64,000 nucleotides of DNA from Siphonodentalium dalli. Its lineage: Eukaryota > Mollusca > Scaphopoda > Gadilida > Siphonodentaliidae. A model generated the notes under the pieces. The model saw only the letters and a program-made list of their open reading frames with translations, was not told the origin of the DNA and did not search any database. A program made the translations under genes and the position numbers. Below are positions 9,494 through 16,252 of this stretch, one piece after another (the stretch's first letter is position 1; every line of letters begins with the position of its first letter). The stretch covers positions 202,788,690-202,852,689 of the forward strand of contig CP136069.1 in the NCBI GenBank assembly GCA_032622095.1, written 5' to 3'.

Positions 9494-9710
9494 TTTTGTC
9501 TTTTATAGCATTCGCGATGAAAATGCTATAAAAGCAGGTGTAATTCTACACTTTACACTTCAACTCCGAAGAAGCCAGTCGCAATATTTTTTGCTGACAA
9601 AACTCAAGACAAAAATGTTTAAGAGAATTAAAAGACCTGTTTCAGACGACGCCACCAGCGAAGAAGATATTGTTAGAAAAAGACCAAGGCCTGCAGTTAT
9701 TGAAGAGAGC
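9398..9710. repeat. Exact 103-bp inverted repeat: shared leader of two divergent genes
   Basis: Plus-strand 9608-9710 equals the reverse complement of 9398-9500 with no mismatch that I can find. The spacer is 107 bp. Each arm holds about 7 bp of untranslated leader, the ATG and 32 codons (MFKRIKRPVSDDATSEEDIV and on to IEES). After that the two genes are unrelated. Confidence 0.9.
9501..9533. promoter_or_regulatory. Palindromic double TATA box between divergent genes
   Basis: TTTTATAGCATT (9501-9512) faces AATGCTATAAAA (9522-9533), so both strands have CTATAAAA. For the plus gene the box is about 85 bp before the ATG, leaving room for a start site near 9555-9560. For the minus (polymerase) gene it is only about 8 bp before the ATG, too close for a normal leader. 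The box therefore fits the plus gene better. Confidence 0.6.
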
Positions 9711-10214
9711 TATATTGAGCTACATAAAGAAGATTCAAAAAAATCTACACAACCACAGACTAGAAAAATTCAAGATAATCTTGTCGAATTGAGACAGATC
9801 TCTACCAATTTGTTTAAACTTTGTAACAAAATGCAATGGCAAGAGAAACAAGAGAAAAACAAAGCTGATAAAAATTGGAAACCGCCATATGGTTACTGTT
9901 ACAAATGCGGACAAGAATCTCATTGGTCCTTCCATTGTAAAACAGATTTCGGCGACAAAAAAAATGTGAAAACTATACAAAAGTCTACAAGTAGTAACAA
10001 TACAAGAACAAATGCAGATATCAAAACTGAAGAGATGCCTACAACATCAGATTTTTCCAAACAAGACCGACCTGTTGATCCTACGAATGATTCACAGAAC
10101 AAATCTGAAGATAAACATCCAGAAATTGAAAATTCCAAGAAAACTTCCAAGAAAAAGAAGCTGAGACCATTCTATATTCCAAAAACAGATAAACGAATCG
10201 ACACAAACAATTGA
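9615..10214 (+). CDS. Zinc-knuckle protein with polymerase-type leader
   Basis: This 199-residue protein starts at the ATG at 9615 because the TATA box at 9526-9533 and the shared leader fit it; the open frame upstream runs antisense through the polymerase. Residues 1-32 equal the polymerase start. Residues about 92-105 form a CCHC zinc knuckle, CYKCGQESHWSFHC (C-X2-C-X4-H-X4-C), known from retroviral Gag and RNA-binding proteins. The rest is Lys/Ser/Asn-rich and probably disordered, ending KKKKLRPFYIPKTDKR. Binding of single-stranded nucleic acid is a fair expectation from the knuckle. An AATAAA follows 16 bp after the stop, so this gene uses ordinary polyadenylation, unlike its right-hand neighbours. 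Confidence 0.7.
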   Translation: MFKRIKRPVSDDATSEEDIVRKRPRPAVIEESYIELHKEDSKKSTQPQTRKIQDNLVELRQISTNLFKLCNKMQWQEKQEKNKADKNWKPPYGYCYKCGQESHWSFHCKTDFGDKKNVKTIQKSTSSNNTRTNADIKTEEMPTTSDFSKQDRPVDPTNDSQNKSEDKHPEIENSKKTSKKKKLRPFYIPKTDKRIDTNN

Positions 10215-10229
10215 AAATTATGTTGTGTG

Positions 10230-10235
10230 AATAAA
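10230..10235 (+). terminator. Poly(A) signal AATAAA after the zinc-knuckle gene
   Basis: AATAAA lies 16 bp after the TGA at 10212-10214 and is followed by a GT/T-rich stretch (GTGTTTTGTTTTTT), the normal layout of an animal polyadenylation site. Confidence 0.65.
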
Positions 10236-10302
10236 TTATGAATTGAACAATCGTGTTTTGTTTTTTCAGCTATGAAAGAGTAACCTTTTGGGAAATGTGG
10301 GT

Positions 10303-10318
10303 GGCCCTGAAAAGGGCC
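10303..10318 (-). terminator. Histone-type mRNA 3' stem-loop
   Basis: Read on the minus strand: GGCCCTTTTCAGGGCC, a perfect fit to the metazoan histone consensus GGYYYUHHHHARRRCC (6-bp stem, UUUC loop). It is preceded by AAAAC and followed by ACCCA, both typical histone flanks. It lies 19 bp after the stop of the gene at 10338-10688. A possible U7-type purine element (CCCAAAAGG) follows. Confidence 0.75.
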
Positions 10319-10337
10319 GTTTTCTCTTTTCCAGGAT

Positions 10338-10688
10338 TCATATGAATTCTGACAAATCAGGATATATCCCGTTGGGATTAATTGTCACAGACCAAGTAGG
10401 ATTTGATCTGTGCGCCGCACCAGCCTGGGCAAAGCTGTCAATCGCTGCATTGCACAGATCTTTCTTCTTGATCTGTGACAAGATCTCCACGAGATCAAGA
10501 TTGCTTGATTCTTGATCACATACTTTAGGTAATGGTCGCCGGCGAGCCAAAAAATCTCTTAGCATCTGCTTCTGAACCATCTTTTGTTCAGGAGAATCCT
10601 GCCATTTCCTATATCTTTTTATTTCCGTCTCCTCTGACGAATCTCTCTTCCTCCACAACTTCTTGAGAAATTTCTTTAAAGACGGCAT
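10338..10688 (-). CDS. Small basic protein, left gene of divergent pair 1
   Basis: 116 residues start with an ATG at 10686-10688, 25 bp from the shared promoter block. The N-terminus is very basic and amphipathic (MPSLKKFLKKLWRKRD), the middle is charged (EILSQIKKKDLC) and the C-terminus is neutral (WSVTINPNGIYPDLSEF). I do not recognise a family and see no zinc finger, signal peptide or membrane segment. It does not resemble a histone despite its histone-type 3' end. The partner gene of the pair is at 11302-11478 on the other strand. Confidence 0.55.
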   Translation of the reverse strand: MPSLKKFLKKLWRKRDSSEETEIKRYRKWQDSPEQKMVQKQMLRDFLARRRPLPKVCDQESSNLDLVEILSQIKKKDLCNAAIDSFAQAGAAHRSNPTWSVTINPNGIYPDLSEFI

Positions 10689-10713
10689 AATGAATGAAGT
10701 TCACTGAAAAAGT

Positions 10714-11309
10714 GAAAATATTTGTATACATTTGACACGGGCGACAATGAAATCACATAATACTTTGGCGTTAAAATTGACAAATATTTCCTGACGTTGT
10801 GTTTTTTCAGAACCGGATCACCATGCATATTTTTCTTGATCATTATTGCATAGCGATCAAACAAATGTTTTTAATTTCGTTAGATCATTATCTATTATTT
10901 GGTACACATGATTGATATATTTATTACCTCGTTAGGCAAATATGGAATGTTTTTCTAGTTTTTGGTTTTGGAATTGTACATATTTTATACATAAAAACTG
11001 AACACAAGAAACATACTGAACATTTTTCTTGATCATTGCATTTGATAACTTTACTTGGTCATCGTTTATGAACGAAGATGAATTCATATGTTAAAACATC
11101 TTAATTAATTGTATATACTATCATGAATTTAATCTATAACATATCGAAATGGTGAAACTAACAGATAATGCACTGAAAAGAAACACAACGTCAGGAAACA
11201 TTTGTCATTTTTAACGTCAAAGTATTATGTGATTTCATTGTCGCCCGCGCAATCGTGATATATATTCAAGACGGATCTTCAGACTTATTCTACATTCAAA
11301 GATGACTGC
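10714..11309. promoter_or_regulatory. Bidirectional promoter block, copy 1
   Basis: This 596-bp block separates the head-to-head genes of pair 1 and is about 98% identical by eye, without net gaps, to 12318-12913. It contains its own inverted repeat (10739-10810 against 11173-11246, about 95%), so each side presents nearly the same sequence to its gene. TATA-like stretches sit at both outer ends: TATACAAATATTT towards the minus gene and GATATATATTC about 45 bp before the plus ATG. The last bases include the ATG and first codons (ATGACTGC) of the plus gene. Confidence 0.75.
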
Positions 11310-11478
11310 AATACCCGAACCCTTGATGGCGATACTGAGAGGAACTAGGGGGATAACACCGCAGATAATGTGGGGCAGATACGCAAGAGAAGTGACCGCC
11401 CGTTCAAAGCTGATCGTGCAAAAAAGAACAGCGGGGGAACAAAAGCAAAATTCGCACTCTGAGAAAAATGGGGAGTGA
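11302..11478 (+). CDS. Very small basic protein, right gene of divergent pair 1
   Basis: A 58-residue frame starts MTAIPEPLMAILRGTRGITP and ends KQNSHSEKNGE. It is short, but the ATG is the same one that opens the 154-residue gene in copy 2, with an identical 45-bp leader and TATA-like stretch, and two histone-type stem-loops follow the stop by 20 and 47 bp. This context supports it as a real gene. The family is unknown. It could be a truncated remnant. Confidence 0.5.
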   Translation: MTAIPEPLMAILRGTRGITPQIMWGRYAREVTARSKLIVQKRTAGEQKQNSHSEKNGE

Positions 11479-11498
11479 ATTTTGATGGCGTACAAAAC

Positions 11499-11514
11499 GG
11501 CCCTTTTCAGGGCC
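11499..11514 (+). terminator. Histone-type mRNA 3' stem-loop (first of a tandem)
   Basis: GGCCCTTTTCAGGGCC on the plus strand, preceded by AAAAC, 20 bp after the stop at 11476-11478. It fits the histone consensus perfectly. Confidence 0.7.
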
Positions 11515-11525
11515 AAAACAAAAAC

Positions 11526-11541
11526 GGTCCTTTTCAGGACC
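11526..11541 (+). terminator. Histone-type mRNA 3' stem-loop (second of a tandem)
   Basis: GGTCCTTTTCAGGACC, 11 bp after the first stem-loop, preceded by AAAAAC and followed by AACCA. It differs from the first by a C-to-T and a paired G-to-A change that keep the stem and the consensus, so the pairing itself appears to be selected. Confidence 0.7.
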
Positions 11542-11677
11542 AACCAATTTTTTCAAAAAGAAAAACTTTTAGCATAGCTTAAGAACTAATAATGTTCCTT
11601 GTACCCTATGTTTCGTTTTGAAAAAATCACGCCACGAATAATTTAAAAAACAAAATATACTTGCAAATATTTGTTGT

Positions 11678-11775
11678 TGAATAAATTATGAATTGAACAA
11701 TCGTGTTTAGTTTTTTTCAGCTATGAAAGAGTAACCTTTTGGGAAATGTGTGTGGCCCTGAAAAGGGCCGTTTTA
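11678..11775. repeat. 3'-end block, copy B
   Basis: This is a near-identical copy of 10228-10325. It holds AATAAA at 11680-11685 on the plus strand and the minus-strand stem-loop at 11754-11769, and closes divergent pair 1 on the right and pair 2 on the left. Confidence 0.8.
11754..11769 (-). terminator. Histone-type mRNA 3' stem-loop
   Basis: On the minus strand GGCCCTTTTCAGGGCC, preceded by AAAAC and followed by ACACA, 22 bp after the stop of the gene at 11792-12280. Confidence 0.72.
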
Positions 11776-11791
11776 AAATTATCATCTGACT

Positions 11792-12280
11792 TTAACACCG
11801 TTTTGTGTTTTTCTTATATCTTGACATATCTTTCCCATGAGAACCGAGAGCTTTTGCAAATTCATCACTTTTCTCTGTATCTCTAGATTCTTTACAAGGA
11901 AGATGAAATCTGACTTTTGTCTCAGTAGAAGCCTTCATGATACTCTTAGTTTGTTTTTCTTTCGTCGCCGATAATTTTCCTTTTTTGATCTGTTTCTGCT
12001 CTTTCGATCTCTCAACATCATGAACCCTGATTGGGATATCTATCTGTTCTGCAACGAAAAGAAGATTCACTTTCACTTCTTGATGCGTTACTTGCGTTTT
12101 CACGTCAATATCCCTGCGAAGGCATCTCAGTTCATCTAAAATCGCTTTTAAAATGAGTGTATCACCACCTATAGTCATTGTCGTATTAGCTTGGACTGAT
12201 GACTGTGGCGCAGCATATGTATTCTGTTCAACAGGACTACTGTATATCTCACTCTGAAGAAATTCTGTTAACGGATCCAT
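11792..12280 (-). CDS. Charged protein of unknown function, left gene of divergent pair 2
   Basis: The first ATG is at 12278-12280 (MDPLTEFLQSEIYSSPVE), giving 162 residues; the open frame extends 11 codons upstream from a TTG, which I do not use. Residues about 45-90 (LILKAILDELRCLRRDIDVK) look like an amphipathic helix or coiled coil. The C-terminal half is Lys-rich and Ser/Thr-rich (KQIKKGKLSATKEKQTKS). It shows no similarity to the gene in the same position of pair 1. No known domain was recognised. The histone-type stem-loop follows 22 bp after the stop. Confidence 0.55.
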   Translation of the reverse strand: MDPLTEFLQSEIYSSPVEQNTYAAPQSSVQANTTMTIGGDTLILKAILDELRCLRRDIDVKTQVTHQEVKVNLLFVAEQIDIPIRVHDVERSKEQKQIKKGKLSATKEKQTKSIMKASTETKVRFHLPCKESRDTEKSDEFAKALGSHGKDMSRYKKNTKRC

Positions 12281-12317
12281 CTCTTGATAGCAATGCAATG
12301 TAAGGTTGATCAAATTC

Positions 12318-12913
12318 GAAAATATTTGTATACATTTGACACGGGCGACAATGAAATCACATAATACTTTGGCGTTAAAATTGACAAATGTTTCCTGACG
12401 TTGTGTTTTTTCAGAGACGGATCAACATGTATATTTTTCTTGATCATTATTGTATAGCGATCAAACAATTTTTTTTAATTTCGTTAGATCATTATCTATT
12501 ATTTGGTACACATGATTGATATATTTATTACCTCGTTAGGCAAATATGGAATGTTTTTCTAGTTTTTGGTTTTGGAATTGTACATATTTTATACATAAAA
12601 ACTGAACACAAGAAACATACTGAACATTTTTCTTGATCATTGCATTTGATAACTTTACTTGGTCATCGTTTATGAACGAAGATGAATTCATATGTTAAAA
12701 CATCTTAATTAATTGTATATACTATCATGAATTTAATCTATAACATATCGAAATGGTGAAACTAACAGATAATGCACTGAAAAGAAACACAACGTCAGGA
12801 AACATTTGTCATTTTTAACGTCAAAGTATTATGTGATTTCATTGTCGCCCGCGCAATCGTGATATATGTTCAAGACGGATCTTCAGACTTATTCTACATT
12901 CAAAGATGACTGC
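12318..12913. promoter_or_regulatory. Bidirectional promoter block, copy 2
   Basis: This is the second copy of the 596-bp block, offset exactly 1604 bp from copy 1 at both ends. The internal inverted repeat lies at 12343-12414 against 12777-12850. About ten scattered base changes separate the copies. It drives unrelated genes on both sides compared with copy 1. Confidence 0.75.
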
Positions 12914-13370
12914 TGTAAACATAACAGATCTTGACGAGATAATGGGCGGTGGGGTATACTGTAAAGCAGTGTACGGTGAAGAAATATCGCTATTTTGGAG
13001 GGCACTCAGCCTTGGGATTTACGGGACGACCGATGGATGGATGATTCTGAGAGATGCGGCAGTTGACCTGTACTACACAGAGAGTGACGAACTTGGTGCG
13101 TCGGCACAAGATTTACGGCGCACACCACTTTTGGCCGAATCAAGATTGATGGTTGAATTAGCGGCGACTGTTATACAGCGACCTATCGTCATGTTTGATG
13201 CTACCAAAGGCGGCTACAAATCAACACCAAGATTCAAGTCATCAATACCTCTAGTGTGGATCCCCCACGTTTGCCATGAGCATTATTGTGAATGCGAAAT
13301 ATGGATGAGGAGAGGAGCCAAATCAATTGAAGTTTTGGCGAACAAACAAGTTCAATGTGGCGGATTCTAA
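12906..13370 (+). CDS. OTU-like protein without catalytic cysteine, right gene of divergent pair 2
   Basis: This is a 154-residue frame. Residues 25-60 follow the start of OTU deubiquitinases: EEISLFWRALSLGIYG, then WMILRDAAVDLYY. In active OTU enzymes the first block reads D-G-x-C before an aromatic and R-A-L; here the Cys position is Leu29 and Asp-Gly is Glu-Ile. ELAATVIQRPIVMFD (about 84-98) matches the usual strand after the helical arm, and His126 in CHEHYC is in the place of the catalytic His. So it looks like a catalytically dead OTU fold, perhaps a ubiquitin binder, though no alignment was run. It shares its leader with the 58-residue gene of pair 1 and ends in a histone-type stem-loop. 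Confidence 0.5.
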   Translation: MTAVNITDLDEIMGGGVYCKAVYGEEISLFWRALSLGIYGTTDGWMILRDAAVDLYYTESDELGASAQDLRRTPLLAESRLMVELAATVIQRPIVMFDATKGGYKSTPRFKSSIPLVWIPHVCHEHYCECEIWMRRGAKSIEVLANKQVQCGGF

Positions 13371-13389
13371 ACTATAACAAAAATAAAAC

Positions 13390-13405
13390 GGCCCTTTTCA
13401 GGGCC
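13390..13405 (+). terminator. Histone-type mRNA 3' stem-loop
   Basis: GGCCCTTTTCAGGGCC on the plus strand, preceded by AAAAC and followed by ACCAA, 19 bp after the stop at 13368-13370. A purine-rich stretch (GATCGAAAAGATA) 8-20 bp further on could be a U7 snRNA pairing site. Confidence 0.75.
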
Positions 13406-13548
13406 ACCAAATGATCGAAAAGATACTCTTGATAGCTAATTGATATTTTCCAAAGTGAGATTTTCCTTTTGAAAAAAATTATTCTAAGTCCATTTTCATT
13501 TTTTCGATCAGAAATGTCACATCAATGACAGGAACATCTATCCTCAGG

Positions 13549-13908
13549 GGGTAACTATGGCCCAGTACCCCCCAGTGGGGGCCACTATGGCCCAGTACCC
13601 CCCAGTGGGGGCCACTATGGCCCAGTACCCCCCAGTGGGGGCCACTATGGCCCAGTACCCCCCAGTGGGGGCCACTATGGCCCAGTATCGAATACTGGAC
13701 CATCTATGGTCCTATATGGTCCAGTATTCGATACTGGGCCATAGTGGCCCCCACTGGGGGGTACTGGGCCATAGTGGCCCCCACTGGGGGGTACTGGGCC
13801 ATAGTGGCCCCCACTGGGGGGTACTGGGCCATAGTGGCCCCCACTGGGGGGGTACTGGGCCATAGTGGCCCCCACTGGGGGGGGGTACTGGGCCATAGTG
13901 GCCCCCAT
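13549..13908. repeat. Giant hairpin of 30-bp tandem units
   Basis: Five copies of a 30-bp unit (containing GGCCCAGTACCCCCCAGTGG) run in one direction, then a palindromic centre near 13680-13740 (CAGTATCGAATACTGG and its mirror), then six copies in the opposite direction. The whole block is a nearly perfect inverted repeat of about 360 bp. Each unit is itself partly self-complementary (CCCCCAGTGGGGG). Open frames through it are products of the repeat, not genes. Confidence 0.9.
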
Positions 13909-13914
13909 TACTAC

Positions 13915-14007
13915 TGACACGATGTGTAAATGGGTTTGTCGCCTCTCGTTCTATCCTTCCGCGACAGCACTCGTGCCGTATCGACAAACCCATTTACACA
14001 TCATGTC
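13915..14007. repeat. Hairpin with 26-bp arms
   Basis: GACACGATGTGTAAATGGGT at the left and its near-exact reverse complement at 13983-14007 flank a 40-bp loop. The following 14017-14053 stretch recurs at about 45198-45231, so this is part of a dispersed repeat. Confidence 0.75.
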
Positions 14008-14192
14008 GTTCTGTGTATATAGTTCCGGTTTCATGGTTGAGGCGAACGTCATGTACAGTATGGAAAGTACGTTCCATAACTTCCATACGTATATGTAAAT
14101 ATGGAACAGCAATAACACTGTACTTCTGGGAACAAGCGTGTACTAAAATTATTGATCAAACTATAATGATATATTCTGGGAAAATTCAAAAG

Positions 14193-14925
14193 CGAATATT
14201 ATTAGGTTTGTTTTGAAACCATCGCTATTATTAGGTTTGTTTTGAAACCATCGCTATTATTAGGTTTGTTTTGAGACCATCGCTATTATTAGGTTTGTTT
14301 TGAGACCATCGCTATTATTAGGTTTGTTTTGAGACCATCGCTATTATTAGGTTTGTTTTGAGACCATCGCTATTATTAGGTTTGTTTTGAGACCATCGCT
14401 ATTATTAGGTTTGTTTTGAAACCATCGCTATTATTAGGTTTGTTTTGAGACCATCGCTATTATTAGGTTTGTTTTGAGACCATCGCTATTATTAGGTTTG
14501 TTTTGAGACCATCGCTATTATTAGGTTTGTTTTGAGACCATCGCTATTATTAGGTTTGTTTTGAGACCATCGCTATTATTAGGTTTGTTTTGAAACCATC
14601 GCTATTATTAGGTTTGTTTTGAAACCATCGCTATTATTAGGTTTGTTTTGAGACCATCGCTATTATTAGGTTTGTTTTGAGACCATCGCTATTATTAGGT
14701 TTGTTTTGAAACCATCGCTATTATTAGGTTTGTTTTGAGACCATCGCTATTATTAGGTTTGTTTTGAGACCATCGCTATTATTAGGTTTGTTTTGAAACC
14801 ATCGCTATTATTAGGTTTGTTTTGAAACCATCGCTATTATTAGGTTTGTTTTGAGACCATCGCTATTATTAGGTTTGTTTTGAGACCATCGCTATTATTA
14901 GGTGTGTTTTGAAACCATCGCTTTG
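14193..14925. repeat. 29-bp satellite, about 25 copies
   Basis: The unit contains ATTATTAGGTTTGTTTTGAG and ACCATCGCT. Copies are nearly identical, differing mainly by an A/G in TTTTGARACC. There are no spacers, so it is not a CRISPR array. Confidence 0.95.
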
Positions 14926-14957
14926 TTTAAAGTCGATCATCGTTTGTTTCTCATTCC

Positions 14958-15746
14958 TCGTGAATAATGCTGGGGTAGATTAATGTACCGGTCTGTTCTA
15001 TCAACAGGATTGTGGGGCCTCGTGAATAATGCTGGGGTAGATTAATGTACCGGTCTGTTCTATCAACAGGATTGTGGGGCCTCGTGAATAATGCTGGGGT
15101 AGATTACTGTACCGGTCTGTTCTATCAACAGGATTGTGGGGCCTCGTGAATAATGCTGGGCGGATTAATGTACCGGTCTGTTCTATCAACAGGATTGTGG
15201 GGCCTCGTGAATAATGCTGGGCGGATTAATGTACCGGTCTGTTCTATCAACAGGATTATTGGGCCTCGTGAATAATGCTGGGCGGATTAATGTACCGGTC
15301 TGTTCTATCAACAGGATTGTGGGGCCTCGTGAATAATGCTGGAGTAGATTAATGTACCGGTCTGTTCTATCAACAGGATTGTGGGGCCTCGTGAATAATG
15401 CTGGGGTAGATTAATGTACCGGTCTGTTCTATCAACAGGATTGTGGGGCCTCGTGAATAATGCTGGGGTAGATTAATGTACCGGTCTGTTCTATCAACAG
15501 GATTGTGGGGCCTCGTGAATAATGCTGGGGTAGATTAATGTACCGGGCTGTTCTATCAACAGGATTGTGGGACATCGTGAATAATGCTGGGGTAGATTAA
15601 TGTACCGTTCTGTTCTATCAACATGATTATGGGACATCGTGAATAATGCTGGGCGGATTAATGTACCGGTCTGTTCTGTTAACAGGATTGTGGGGCCTGG
15701 TGAATAATGCTGGGCGGATTAATGTACCGGTCTGTTCTGTTAACAG
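14958..15746. repeat. 62-bp satellite made from a splice acceptor and exon start
   Basis: About 12 full copies of a 60-62-bp unit plus one partial. Each unit holds the first 37 bp of the dehydrogenase exon that starts at 15747 (GATTGTGGGGCCTCGTGAAT and on) plus 25 bp of intron end (ATGTACCGGTCTGTTCTATC and AACAG). Only the last copy continues into a full exon. Copies vary as GGGGTAGATTA or GGGCGGATTA. Confidence 0.9.
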
Positions 15747-15899
15747 GATTATGGGGCCTCGTGAATAATGCTGGGGTGGATTACTGTAGCCCGATAGAAC
15801 TCACTACAATGAAGGTCTTCAAACAGTTAGCGGACGTGAATATTTTCGGAACTGCAAGAGTTACGAGAACCTTCCTGCCACTTGTCAGAAAAACGAAAG
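15747..15899 (+). CDS. Short-chain dehydrogenase paralogue 1, exon 3
   Basis: The exon lies between AACAG and GTAGGT, phase 1 at both ends, 153 bp. It encodes GLWGLVNNAGVDYCSPIEL and VNIFGTARVTRTFLPLVRKT, which includes the NNAG motif of classical SDR enzymes. The sequence matches the retinol dehydrogenase / 17-beta-HSD / beta-hydroxybutyrate dehydrogenase (SDR9C-like) group, which oxidise or reduce alcohols and ketones with NAD(P) on membranes. Exons 1 and 2 of this paralogue are not visible and would lie left of the window or be lost; the Polinton occupies that space. Confidence 0.85.
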
Positions 15900-15935
15900 G
15901 TAGGTTACATGTACCAGTATTTCCATCCGGACCCA

Positions 15936-16252
15936 TATACCCTGTGCCAATGCATTCTCTTATATATGCGAGTCGACCATAGGTCGCCTCGCATATATAA
16001 GAGAATGCATTGGCTTAACACATTAAAAATTATAAAATTGTTAAAGAATGTAAGAAAAAATGGTAAAAAGTGTTAAAAAAAAAGTTTTTTTTTAGGCCAA
16101 TGCATTCTCTTATATGTGCGAGGCGACCTATCGTCGACTCGCATATATAAGAGAATGCATTGGCACAGGGCATAACTGTCACCATCACAATGTGGTCAAT
16201 GAACCGGTTCCAATGATATCCAAATGTGTATGGTGTTATTGAGACAGACCGA
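15936..16252. mobile_element. Truncated piggyBac-like MITE with two hairpins
   Basis: It holds the inner part of the element found complete at 33669-34039: two perfect palindromes with arms GCCAATGCATTCTCTTATAT and a shared arm beginning AGAGGCGACC-like sequence, plus the stretch AACCGGTTCCAATGATATCC. The outer TTAA-flanked ends seen in the other copies are missing. Confidence 0.7.

Larger units (their letters stand above)
10228..10325. repeat. 3'-end block, copy A
   Basis: About 97 bp covering the AATAAA, a T-rich stretch and the minus-strand histone-type stem-loop recur almost unchanged at 11678-11775. It works as a two-sided 3' end: poly(A) signal for the gene on the left, stem-loop for the gene on the right. 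Confidence 0.8.
1..13410 (-). mobile_element. Maverick/Polinton (adintovirus-like) element, right-hand part
   Basis: A compact run of mostly minus-strand genes holds the hallmark set of Polintons: protein-primed family B DNA polymerase, retrovirus-like integrase, FtsK/HerA-type packaging ATPase and small basic virion proteins. Genes overlap or are spaced by a few tens of bases and lack introns, unlike the host genes further right. The major capsid, penton and protease genes are not in the window and presumably lie beyond the left edge. The right boundary is not proven. I place it after the last stem-loop near 13.4 kb because the compact coding region stops there and repeats begin. I did not recognise a terminal inverted repeat. 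The polymerase and ATPase are broken, so this copy is probably not autonomous. Confidence 0.85.

Noticed and set aside
9048-9614. Plus-strand extension of the zinc-knuckle frame upstream of 9615
   Set aside because: It runs antisense through the polymerase N-terminus and consists of Ser/Leu repeats; the TATA box and shared leader support the start at 9615.
11235-11543. Minus-strand frame of 102 codons antisense to the small plus gene
   Set aside because: It crosses the promoter block and two stem-loops in antisense; the plus gene has the leader, TATA and correctly placed stem-loops.
10338-13405. Histone genes
   Set aside because: The 3' ends and divergent layout look like histone genes, but none of the four proteins has a histone fold motif or histone tail sequence.
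13479-13993. Four overlapping open frames with Gly/Pro/His repeats
   Set aside because: They are readings of the 30-bp hairpin units on both strands and have no independent coding signal.
14193-14925. Possible CRISPR-like array
   Set aside because: Repeats are directly adjacent without spacers and the genome is eukaryotic; it is a satellite.
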